NCBI GenBank assembly: GCA_040508515.1
Contig: JBEVMS010000030.1
Span: 1-5,502, forward strand
Length of the DNA: 5,502 nucleotides
Direction of reading: 5' to 3'
Origin: JBEVMS01 sp040508515
Lineage (GTDB): Bacteria; Pseudomonadota; Gammaproteobacteria; Xanthomonadales; Rhodanobacteraceae
Within the stretch, counting starts at the first letter, position 1; every line of letters begins with the position of its first letter. Made by a program: the position numbers and the translations under genes. The notes under the pieces were generated by a model that ran no database searches, was not told the DNA's origin, and was given only the letters and a program-made list of their open reading frames with translations. This document shows, piece after piece, positions 1 to 5,502 of this stretch.

Positions 1-409
1 CGCAGGCCGGCGCGACGCTGCTGCTGGTGCCCAGTTGTACCGACACCGAGGCAGGCGCCACACGCGTGCGCATCGGCTGCCAAGCGCGTGCGCTGGAAAA
101 TCAGCTGCCGGTGCTGTGCTCGGTCACCGCGGGTCAAGTGACTGGAGCCCGGTACTGGATCTCAACAGCGGACGCGCGGCGATCTACGTGCAACCCGATC
201 GCGGTCTGCCCAGCGACGGCGTGCTGGCCCAGCACGGCACGGCGCCCGGCTGGCTGCTGGCCGGCCTTGATGTGCAGGCAGTGAGCGCCGCGCGGGCGCA
301 GGGGCAAGTGGGCGTCGCCGCGGACTGGAACGGTCAGCTGCGCGCCTGCATGCAATCGGCGCGGCTGGGCGATTGGAATGACGCGACGCGAGCCGGCGAT
401 GAGCGATAA
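1..409 (+). pseudogene. Carbon-nitrogen hydrolase (nitrilase superfamily), 3' part, frameshifted
   Basis: This is the C-terminal part of a nitrilase-superfamily amidohydrolase; the 5' end lies outside the window. The frame beginning at base 3 reads GATLLLVPSCTDTEAG, then RVRIGCQARALENQ, the block that follows the catalytic-Cys region in this superfamily. The similarity then continues in the frame ending at 409: DWSPVLDLNSGRAA, a PDRGLPSDGVLAQ block and the APGWLLAGLD end typical of these enzymes. The switch falls at about 138-140, where one missing base (GTGAC for an expected GTGGAC, giving Val-Asp-Trp) would restore a single frame. Unshifted translation stops at 282-284 with an unrelated tail and loses roughly the last 90 residues. 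The catalytic Glu-Lys-Cys residues would lie upstream of the window and cannot be checked. No classic slippery heptamer is visible, so a mutation or a sequencing error is more likely than programmed frameshifting. The restored frame overlaps the folC start by 11 bases. The exact substrate is unknown. Confidence 0.72.
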
Positions 410-1745
410 ATCGCTGGCGCAATGGCTCAGCTATCAAGAGCAGGTCAATCTGCACAGCATCGAACTGGGGTTGGATCGCGTTCGTGCGGTGTGGCAACGG
501 ATGGGGGCGGCGCGGCCGGCACCGGTCGTGATCACCGTCGGCGGCACCAATGGCAAGGGTTCCAGCGTGGCGTTGCTGGAGGCAATGCTGCGCGCGGCGG
601 GCTTGCGCGTGGGTTGCTACACCTCGCCACATCTGCTGCGTTACAACGAGCGTGTGCGCATCGAAGGCAGCGACGCCGACGATGCGGCGCTGATCGGCGC
701 CTTCGAGCGCATCGACGCGGCGCGCCGGCCCGGACACGTCGATGAGATCAAGCTGACCTACTTCGAGTTCGGCACGCTGGCCGCCATGGACCTGTTCGCT
801 GGCGCCGGGTTGGATGTCGCCGTGCTCGAAGTCGGCCTGGGTGGGCGTTTGGATGCGGTCAACATCATCGACGCGGACGCGGTGCTGATCACCACGGTGG
901 ATCTGGATCACACCGAGTGGCTGGGCCCCGATCGTGACCGCATTGGCGTGGAAAAGGCCGGGATTGCGCGCCCGGGCCGTCCGGCAATCATCGGCGAATG
1001 CAGTCCGCCGCAGGGGCTGTGCGACGCGCTGGCCGCGATCGGCGCACGAACGATCGCCGCCGGTGCCGATTTCAACGCCGAGCTCACGACACAGGGCTGG
1101 CGCTGGCATCACCGCGATGGCGACACCCTGGATTTGCCACCGCTGACCTTGGCCGCGCCGGTGCAATACGCCAACGCGGCGGCGGCGATTGCCTGCCTGC
1201 ACGCGTTGCACGTGCCTTTGCAGCGTCTGGCCGGCGGGCATATCCAAGGTGACAACTTCGTCCAGTGCTGGAGTGCGGCAATCGCTCAGGCACTGCGCGA
1301 GGTCACGGTTCCTGCACGTTTACAGTCGTTGGGGGGCGACCCAGCGCTGATCGTGGATGTCGGGCATAACCCACAGGCGGCACGTGCGCTGGCCGAGTGG
1401 CTGCGGGGGCAACCAGGTGGACCGGTGCACGCGGTGTACGGCGCGCTAGCGGACAAGGACGTATCGGGCGTGATCGAGGCACTGGCCGATCATATCGACC
1501 ACTGGCACCTGGCCGGATTGGAGCGCGATACCACACGTGGCCTCTCCGCCACCGAGGTAGCCGCGATCTTGCTGACGCAGCGACCTCAAGCGCGGCACCA
1601 CGTCTATCCCGATGTCGCCACTGCCTTGGCTGCGGCGCGGCAAACGGCACCGGCGCGCGCGCGGGTCCTGGCGTTCGGCTCGTTCTTCGTCGCTAGCGCG
1701 GTGCTGGCAATCCAGTCACAGGAAGCGTCGCAGCGATCGGTATGA
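399..1745 (+). CDS. folC: Bifunctional dihydrofolate synthase / folylpolyglutamate synthase
   Basis: FolC is a cytoplasmic Mur-ligase-family enzyme. It joins L-glutamate to dihydropteroate with ATP, making dihydrofolate, and extends folate polyglutamate tails. The 448-residue product is complete. It shows the P-loop GTNGKGS (49-55), YTSPHLLRYNERVRI (74-88), LTYFEFGTLAA (119-129), LEVGLGGRLDAVN (143-155), VDLDHTEWLG (167-176), VEKAGIA with the lysine expected to be carbamylated (K186), the C-terminal-domain motif DVGHNPQAA (320-328), and HAVYGALADKD (344-354). I chose the ATG at 399 because the product then begins MSDKSLAQWL, like relatives, and a weak CGAG lies at a sensible distance. The in-frame ATG at 378 adds seven residues but has its GGA directly against the start. 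The start lies inside the end of the upstream hydrolase frame, suggesting translational coupling. Residues about 277-304 look longer than in relatives I remember, and the usual PGR of the domain linker is PAR (305-307). The family call is very secure. Confidence 0.96.
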   Translation: MSDKSLAQWLSYQEQVNLHSIELGLDRVRAVWQRMGAARPAPVVITVGGTNGKGSSVALLEAMLRAAGLRVGCYTSPHLLRYNERVRIEGSDADDAALIGAFERIDAARRPGHVDEIKLTYFEFGTLAAMDLFAGAGLDVAVLEVGLGGRLDAVNIIDADAVLITTVDLDHTEWLGPDRDRIGVEKAGIARPGRPAIIGECSPPQGLCDALAAIGARTIAAGADFNAELTTQGWRWHHRDGDTLDLPPLTLAAPVQYANAAAAIACLHALHVPLQRLAGGHIQGDNFVQCWSAAIAQALREVTVPARLQSLGGDPALIVDVGHNPQAARALAEWLRGQPGGPVHAVYGALADKDVSGVIEALADHIDHWHLAGLERDTTRGLSATEVAAILLTQRPQARHHVYPDVATALAAARQTAPARARVLAFGSFFVASAVLAIQSQEASQRSV

Positions 1746-1755
1746 GCCGGTCGCC

Positions 1756-1782
1756 GTGAAACCGCGCTGAGGCAGGTATAAT
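1756..1782 (+). promoter_or_regulatory. Possible sigma-70 promoter for the SPOR gene
   Basis: A perfect TATAAT lies at 1777-1782, about 40 bases before the TTG start at 1824. The best -35 candidate is GTGAAA at 1756-1761, four of six matches to TTGACA, with a short 15-base spacer. The -10 is striking against the GC-rich background, but the -35 is weak. Transcription could also simply read through from folC, since no terminator is visible between the two genes. Confidence 0.5.
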
Positions 1783-1812
1783 CGGCGCATTGTGTATTGC
1801 ACTGATCCCCTT

Positions 1813-1826
1813 GGGAGCCTGACTTG
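1813..1826 (+). promoter_or_regulatory. Ribosome binding site and TTG start of the SPOR gene
   Basis: GGGAG at 1813-1817 sits six bases before TTG at 1824-1826. An in-frame TGA at 1803-1805 closes the frame upstream, and no ATG or GTG lies between it and the TTG. The transmembrane segment begins within a few residues of this codon, so a later start would destroy the membrane anchor. TTG is therefore the supported initiation codon. Confidence 0.75.
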
Positions 1827-2900
1827 AACGCACGCCTGCTCGGAGCCGCTGTTCTGATCGCCTTGGCGGTTATCTTCGTGCCGATGTTCTTCTCCAGTAA
1901 GCCGGTGGCGCCGGGGGCCGATCAAACCGTCAGCCTGGATATTCCCGCCGCCCCCGACCGCGACCTGCAAACCCGCACCATGAGCCTGACTCCCGGCGCC
2001 GCGCCGGCCGGTGCCAAGTCGGCGGCGGGCAGCCCACTGGGCAGCGGCAGCAACGGCAGTCCGGTGATCGCCGGGCCCAACACCGGTGCGCCGGCCAGCG
2101 GCGATGCGCTGGCGACGGTCAATATCGGCTCCAATCGCCCGCGCGATGTCGAAACCGATCCGCAGGCCGGGCAAGCACCGCAGCCGACCAGCGTGCAGGC
2201 GCCAGGCAAGACGACGCCCACGCCCGCACCAAGCCAGCCCGCCCCGGCGATCCCCGCGCAGCCACGCGTGACCAAGCCGGCAGCGAGCGCGCCGACGACG
2301 CAGGCTCCCGCGCCGGCCGTGGCGGACCAGACGGCGGTCGCGGCGCGCGGCAACTACAGCGTCAACCTCAGCGCTTATGCCTCCGCGGCGAGTGCGCAAA
2401 ACCTGATGCAGCGCGTGCGCGGCATGGGCTATCCGGTAACCAGCCGCGCGATCAACCAGGCCGGCAAGGCGTTGACTTTGGTGGTGGCCGGTCCGTTTGG
2501 ATCACGCGCCGCGGCCGAAGCGGCGCGATTGAAGATCACCCAGAGCGTGCCCGGCGTGCCGGCGCGGCTGGAGTCCGGCGCAAGTACCCAGCAAGGCGAT
2601 GCGCCGGCGCTCGCCACACCGTCCCGCGCGGTTGCTTCAAGCGCCCCAGCGGCCTCTGCCAAAGCCGGCGGCTGGGCGGTGCAGGTGGCTGCGGTGGGCA
2701 ATCAGGCTGACGCCAACGCACTGCGCGACAAATTGCGCGCCAACGGCTTCGATGGTTTCGTCGACACCGCGACGGTTGGCGGCAAACAGCTGTGGCGGGT
2801 GCGCGCCGGCCCGCAGACCCAGCGCGAGGATGCACTGCGGCTGCGCGATCAGATCAAGGCCAAGCTGGCGCTCAGTGGCAATGTGGTAAGCATGCCCTGA
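1824..2900 (+). CDS. dedD: Membrane-anchored protein with two SPOR domains (DedD-like)
   Basis: The 358-residue product has a short cytoplasmic N-terminus, one membrane helix at about 5-23 (LLGAAVLIALAVIFVPMFF), a long Pro/Ala/Gly/Thr-rich linker (about 25-173), and two SPOR-type repeats at about 176-250 and 282-358. The first repeat reads NYSVNLSAYAS near its start and LTLVVAGPFGSRAAAEAA near its middle. The second reads GWAVQVAAVGNQADANALRDKL and LWRVRAGPQTQREDALRL. SPOR domains bind peptidoglycan strands lacking stem peptides at the division septum, so the protein is probably an inner-membrane cell-division accessory facing the periplasm. The gene sits where E. coli carries dedD, between folC and cvpA, and the opening RLLGAAVLIALAVIFVP resembles DedD. 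E. coli DedD has one SPOR domain. The symbol rests on position and architecture, since other SPOR proteins look similar. The low-complexity linker gives long reverse-strand open frames that are not genes. Translation starts at TTG. Confidence 0.85.
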   Translation: MNARLLGAAVLIALAVIFVPMFFSSKPVAPGADQTVSLDIPAAPDRDLQTRTMSLTPGAAPAGAKSAAGSPLGSGSNGSPVIAGPNTGAPASGDALATVNIGSNRPRDVETDPQAGQAPQPTSVQAPGKTTPTPAPSQPAPAIPAQPRVTKPAASAPTTQAPAPAVADQTAVAARGNYSVNLSAYASAASAQNLMQRVRGMGYPVTSRAINQAGKALTLVVAGPFGSRAAAEAARLKITQSVPGVPARLESGASTQQGDAPALATPSRAVASSAPAASAKAGGWAVQVAAVGNQADANALRDKLRANGFDGFVDTATVGGKQLWRVRAGPQTQREDALRLRDQIKAKLALSGNVVSMP

Positions 2901-2911
2901 TGGCGCACTGC

Positions 2912-2922
2912 ACCTGTCAGGT
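2912..2922. repeat. Small perfect palindrome ACCTG-T-CAGGT
   Basis: Two five-base arms flank one central base, 12 bases after the SPOR gene stop and just before the terminator stem. It could be a regulator's operator half-site pair or chance. I do not recognise a specific factor for it. Confidence 0.4.
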
Positions 2923-2928
2923 AAGGCT

Positions 2929-2954
2929 GGCATCGCCGTGGGCGTTGCCTTTTT
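2929..2954 (+). terminator. Intrinsic terminator after the SPOR gene
   Basis: The left arm GGCATCGCC (2929-2937) and right arm GGCGTTGCC (2941-2949) form a nine-position stem with one T-T mismatch and a GTG loop, followed directly by TTTTT (2950-2954). This is a textbook rho-independent terminator, 28 bases after the stop codon. It implies that folC-SPOR transcripts end here, at least in part, before cvpA. Confidence 0.8.
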
Positions 2955-2957
2955 GAA

Positions 2958-2963
2958 TACAAT
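2958..2963 (+). promoter_or_regulatory. Possible -10 box for cvpA-purF
   Basis: TACAAT (five of six to TATAAT) begins three bases after the terminator T-run and 46 bases before the cvpA start. The expected -35 position falls inside the terminator hairpin and has no good match. It is supported mainly by the need for a promoter downstream of the terminator. Confidence 0.4.
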
Positions 2964-3009
2964 GTCGCGGACGCGCCGTGCGCAACCGGGCCAGGCGATG
3001 GTGCGATAA

Positions 3010-3618
3010 GTGAACTGGACTGATTACATCATTCTGGCAGTGCTGGGCCTATCGATCTTGATCGGGCTCTGGCGTGGCCTTATCTCCGAAGTGTTGGCGC
3101 TGGCGGTGTGGGTTGCCGCGTTCTGGGTCGCCTGGACCTTCGGGCCAGCCGTGTCGGCGTATTTCGACCATACGATCGAATTACCCTCGGCGCGGCTGAT
3201 TGTCGGCTACGGTCTGTGTTTTATCGCGGTGCTTGTACTGGGTGCCTTGCTGCGTTTCGTGATCGGCCGATTGGTCGAGAGCACGGGGCTCAGTGGCACC
3301 GATCGGCTGCTGGGCATGATCTTCGGATTCGCTCGTGGCGTGCTGCTGGTGACTTTGATGGTGTTTTTGCTGAGCTTCACCGCCTTCACGCGCGATCCGT
3401 GGTGGCGCGAATCGGCGTTGTTGCCGCAGTTTCAAGGCATGGCGGCGTGGTTAGGCGAGCGGGTGCCGCCGAACGTGCGCCGCTACCTGTATCCGGCGGC
3501 TTCCATGCTTGATCGTTTACCCGCCGTGCCTGGCGTATCGCCAGCGACCGTGCGCAGTGCGCCATCCCCGGCCGCAACGGATGCGGCGCCCACGGCAACA
3601 CATCCAGAAACCAGGTAA
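3010..3618 (+). CDS. cvpA: CvpA family membrane protein
   Basis: CvpA is a small inner-membrane protein, named for a role in colicin V production in E. coli. Its molecular function is not settled; the gene is usually next to purF. The 202-residue product opens with NWTDYIILAVLGLSILIGLW and has about four hydrophobic helices (about 5-21, 27-45, 62-85 and 103-124). The family signature STGLSGTDRLLGMIFGFARG (91-110) matches E. coli CvpA closely. The tail from about 168 is Ala/Pro/Thr-rich, probably disordered, and makes the protein longer than the roughly 160-residue E. coli form. GTG at 3010 is the start: the codon before it is an in-frame TAA, and the next candidate (GTG, residue 11) would cut into the first helix. 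No clear Shine-Dalgarno lies at the usual distance. A terminator stands upstream, and purF follows after six bases, so cvpA and purF are almost certainly cotranscribed. Confidence 0.93.
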   Translation: MNWTDYIILAVLGLSILIGLWRGLISEVLALAVWVAAFWVAWTFGPAVSAYFDHTIELPSARLIVGYGLCFIAVLVLGALLRFVIGRLVESTGLSGTDRLLGMIFGFARGVLLVTLMVFLLSFTAFTRDPWWRESALLPQFQGMAAWLGERVPPNVRRYLYPAASMLDRLPAVPGVSPATVRSAPSPAATDAAPTATHPETR

Positions 3619-3624
3619 AGCAGC

Positions 3625-5100
3625 ATGTGCGGAATCATCGGCATCGTCGGTACCACAGAGGTGGCATCGGCTCTTTATGACGGCTTGACCGTCCTGCAGC
3701 ATCGCGGTCAGGACGCTGCGGGCATCGCCACCGTGGACGGCTCGCGGCTGCGGCTGCACAAGGGCAACGGCCTGGTCCGCGACGTGTTCGCCGACGCCGC
3801 GGTGGCCCAGTTGCACGGGCGCATCGGAATCGGCCATTGCCGTTATCCGACCGCCGGCTCCGAAGGCTCGGCCGAGGCGCAACCGTTCTACGTCAATTCG
3901 CCTTACGGCATCGCCTTCGCGCACAACGGCAACCTGGTCAACACCGAGACGCTGCGCCGCGAAATGTTCGAGGACGATCGGCGCCATATCAACACCGACT
4001 CGGATTCCGAAGTGCTGCTCAACGTGCTGGCGCACGAGCTGCAGGTGCACGATCGGCGCTCGCTGACTCCGGAACAGATCTTCAAGGCGGTCGCTGGCGT
4101 GCATGCGCGGGCGCGCGGCGGTTATGCCTGCATCGCGCTGCTGCTCGGTTACGGCCTGCTGGCGTTTCGCGATCCCAACGGCATCCGTCCGCTGGTACTG
4201 GGCGAGCGCGTCAGCGGCAACGAGCGCGAATACGCGGTGGCCTCCGAGTCGGTGGCGTTCGACGTGCTGGGCTTCAAGCGCGTGCGCGATATCGAGCCGG
4301 GCGAGGCGGTGTTCATCACCGAAGACGGCCAACTGCACACCGCGCGCTGCGCCGAGGGCGCGATCCATGCGCCGTGCATCTTCGAATACGTCTACTTGGC
4401 CCGGCCCGATTCGATGATCGAGGATGTCTCGGTCTACAAGGCGCGCCTGCGCATGGGCGAGAAACTGGCCGAGAAGATCCTGCGCGAGCGGCCGGACCAC
4501 GGCATCGACGCGGTGATTCCGATTCCCGACACCGCGCGCACCGCCGCCAGCGCGCTAGCCGGTGCGCTGGGCGTGCCGTTCCGCGAGGGCTTCGTCAAGA
4601 ACCGCTACGTCGGGCGCACGTTCATCATGCCGGGGCAGGGCGAGCGGGTGAAATCGGTACGGCGCAAGTTGAACGCGATCGACCTGGAATTCCGCAAGAA
4701 GAACGTGCTGCTGGTGGACGATTCGATCGTGCGCGGCACCACCTCCAAGCAGATCATCCAGATGGCGCGCGACGCCGGCGCCAAGAACGTCTATTTCGCG
4801 TCGGCCGCGCCGCCGGTGCGCTATCCCAACGTTTACGGCATCGACATGCCGGCGGCCTCCGAGCTGATCGCCGCCGGGCACACCGATAAGGAAGTCGAGC
4901 AGATGCTCGGCGCAGACTGGCTGATCTATCAGGATTTGAAAGACCTGATCTGGGCGGTGCAGGACGGCAACGAGGACATCAAGCAGTTCGATACCTCCTG
5001 CTTCTCCGGTCAGTACGTCACCGGGCTGGATCAAAGGTACCTGGAAAAGATCGAGGCGATGCGATCGGACGATGCCAAAGCCGCACGTCGCACCGGCTGA
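3625..5100 (+). CDS. purF: Amidophosphoribosyltransferase
   Basis: PurF catalyses the first committed step of de novo purine synthesis: PRPP plus glutamine gives 5-phosphoribosylamine, glutamate and pyrophosphate, in the cytoplasm. The 491-residue protein is complete. The N-terminal Ntn-hydrolase glutaminase domain starts MCGIIGIVG, so Cys2 becomes the nucleophile after Met removal with no propeptide, as in E. coli. It also has LQHRGQDAAG (24-33), IGHCRYPTAG with R73 (69-78), HNGNL with N101 and G102 (100-104), and NTDSDSEV with D127 (123-130), all at E. coli positions. The phosphoribosyltransferase half has IPIPDTARTAA (298-308), GFVKNRYVGRTFI (322-334) and the PRPP loop VLLVDDSIVRGTT (361-373). 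The absence of a propeptide argues against the iron-sulfur Bacillus type. Length is close to the 505 residues of E. coli. An AGG at 3613-3615 lies nine bases before the ATG. cvpA ends six bases upstream and a terminator follows. No reason for doubt. Confidence 0.98.
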   Translation: MCGIIGIVGTTEVASALYDGLTVLQHRGQDAAGIATVDGSRLRLHKGNGLVRDVFADAAVAQLHGRIGIGHCRYPTAGSEGSAEAQPFYVNSPYGIAFAHNGNLVNTETLRREMFEDDRRHINTDSDSEVLLNVLAHELQVHDRRSLTPEQIFKAVAGVHARARGGYACIALLLGYGLLAFRDPNGIRPLVLGERVSGNEREYAVASESVAFDVLGFKRVRDIEPGEAVFITEDGQLHTARCAEGAIHAPCIFEYVYLARPDSMIEDVSVYKARLRMGEKLAEKILRERPDHGIDAVIPIPDTARTAASALAGALGVPFREGFVKNRYVGRTFIMPGQGERVKSVRRKLNAIDLEFRKKNVLLVDDSIVRGTTSKQIIQMARDAGAKNVYFASAAPPVRYPNVYGIDMPAASELIAAGHTDKEVEQMLGADWLIYQDLKDLIWAVQDGNEDIKQFDTSCFSGQYVTGLDQRYLEKIEAMRSDDAKAARRTG

Positions 5101-5126
5101 CTGGTTTCCCTCGCGATGTCCGACAC

Positions 5127-5151
5127 AGCCGTTGCCTGGCGCAGCGGTTTT
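5127..5151 (+). terminator. Probable intrinsic terminator after purF
   Basis: CCGTTGC (5129-5135) pairs with GCAGCGG (5141-5147), including one G-T wobble, around a CTGGC loop. The stem can gain an A-T and a G-T pair (5127-5128 with 5148-5149). TTTTGT follows. The U-tract is short, but the position about 30 bases after the purF stop fits the end of the cvpA-purF unit. Confidence 0.6.
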
Positions 5152-5360
5152 GTCGTATCCGGGCCATGGCTAGCGGAAGTTCTGCACGATCCACCCACCT
5201 ATCCGGAGGGTGGGAGGTTAAGAAATCGCCCGCGATCGGAGCGCATCTGAGCTTCATGGCTTCAGGCTGATCTCCAATACCCTAACGCGCGATGCGGGGC
5301 GTCCCGTCGCTTAACCGTGACGTTTGCACGAACCCGATCCCGTCAAAGAGCGCCGCGCGG

Positions 5361-5434
5361 GATGGGGCTACGGCCTTGCTTTCCATGATCTATGCCGGGT
5401 GAGTTCGCATAGACACGATGCACTAAGCCCCATC
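5361..5434. repeat. Nested inverted repeat, possible structured RNA or cruciform
   Basis: The outer arms GATGGGGCT (5361-5369) and AGCCCCATC (5426-5434) are perfectly complementary over nine bases. Inside them, TCTATGC (5389-5395) and GCATAGA (5407-5413) form a perfect seven-base stem with an 11-base loop. The two stems are concentric, giving a long arm with an internal loop. I do not recognise a known RNA family. An integron attC site was considered, but the required GTTRRRY and RYYYAAC core pair at the ends is missing. Confidence 0.5.
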
Positions 5435-5438
5435 TCAT

Positions 5439-5458
5439 TGGCTAGGCGCCATTTTTTT
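5439..5458 (+). terminator. Weak terminator-like hairpin with seven-T run
   Basis: TGGC (5439-5442) and GCCA (5448-5451) form a short four-base stem with a TAGGC loop, followed by seven T (5452-5458). The stem is too short to be convincing alone, but the T-run is the longest in the window and it directly follows the nested inverted repeat. Confidence 0.35.
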
Positions 5459-5502
5459 GCACGGCCTGGCGAGGTAGCGTTGCACCGATCAACGTTGTAG
5501 AC

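Larger units (their letters stand above)
5152..5502. other. Intergenic region without a convincing gene
   Basis: I see no protein-coding gene starting or ending in these roughly 350 bases on either strand. An open frame on the minus strand (5018-5257) overlaps the purF 3' end and is Arg/Cys-rich, as shadow frames are. The stretch holds several inverted repeats: CCCACC/GGTGGG (5194-5199 and 5209-5214); GCGA-TG-CGGG with CCCGTCGC (5289-5310); TGACG/CGTCA (5318-5322 and 5341-5345); the nested repeat at 5361-5434; a hairpin followed by seven T (5439-5458); and CGTTG/CAACG (5478-5482 and 5490-5494). It may carry a small RNA, the leader of a gene beyond the window, or decayed sequence. Confidence 0.55.

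Noticed and set aside
130..145. Programmed -1 ribosomal frameshift in the hydrolase
   Set aside because: There is no X-XXY-YYZ slippery heptamer at the switch point. A deletion or sequencing error explains it more simply.
162..1247. Long minus-strand open frame (361 residues) opposite folC
   Set aside because: It is antisense to a clear folC, is rich in Arg/Gln/His as GC-rich shadow frames are, and has no recognisable domain.
1716..2399. Minus-strand open frame of 227 residues opposite the SPOR gene
   Set aside because: Its Arg/Gly-rich composition mirrors the Pro/Ala-rich linker on the plus strand. It has no motif.
3517..4500. Minus-strand open frame of 327 residues opposite purF
   Set aside because: It is a shadow of the strongly conserved purF reading frame, a common artefact in GC-rich genomes.
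3837..4889. Plus-strand 350-residue frame inside purF
   Set aside because: It is an out-of-frame shadow rich in Arg and Ala, with no independent ribosome binding site or domain.
5018..5257. Minus-strand 79-residue frame after purF
   Set aside because: It overlaps the purF end, has no well-placed ribosome binding site and an Arg/Cys-rich composition, and matches no family I know.
5361..5502. Integron attC site or tRNA
   Set aside because: The attC end motifs GTTRRRY and RYYYAAC are not paired at the ends of the palindrome, and there is no T-arm GTTCGA motif or cloverleaf.

Overview
The window is GC-rich, dense bacterial chromosome with all genes on the plus strand. Gene order and protein style point to a gammaproteobacterium, most likely of the Xanthomonadales/Lysobacterales (Xanthomonas, Lysobacter, Rhodanobacter and relatives). 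The lineage is an inference from remembered family sequences, not from a search. The core, folC - dedD-like SPOR gene - cvpA - purF, is the same order as the E. coli folC-dedD-cvpA-purF cluster.

Layout: (1) 1-409, the 3' end of a carbon-nitrogen hydrolase (nitrilase superfamily) gene, broken by an apparent one-base deletion near 138-140. (2) 399-1745, folC, overlapping the end of that gene by 11 bases. (3) 1746-1823, a short spacer with a perfect TATAAT and a good ribosome binding site. (4) 1824-2900, a membrane-anchored protein with two SPOR domains, starting at TTG. (5) 2901-3009, a spacer holding a small palindrome, a strong intrinsic terminator, a -10-like TACAAT and a three-codon mini-ORF that abuts the next start. 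(6) 3010-3618, cvpA, starting at GTG. (7) 3625-5100, purF. (8) 5101-5502, about 400 bases without a convincing gene, starting with a probable purF terminator and ending with nested inverted repeats followed by a run of seven T.

Functionally, FolC makes (poly)glutamylated folates, which carry the one-carbon units used in purine synthesis, and PurF catalyses the committed first step of that pathway. CvpA is a small membrane protein that usually sits beside purF. The SPOR protein probably binds septal peptidoglycan. The terminator between the SPOR gene and cvpA suggests at least two transcription units, folC-SPOR and cvpA-purF, rather than one uninterrupted operon.

I found no mobile element, CRISPR array, tRNA, rRNA or defence system. 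The points most worth a second look are the frameshift in the first gene, the terminator/-10/mini-ORF arrangement before cvpA, and the structured non-coding DNA after purF.
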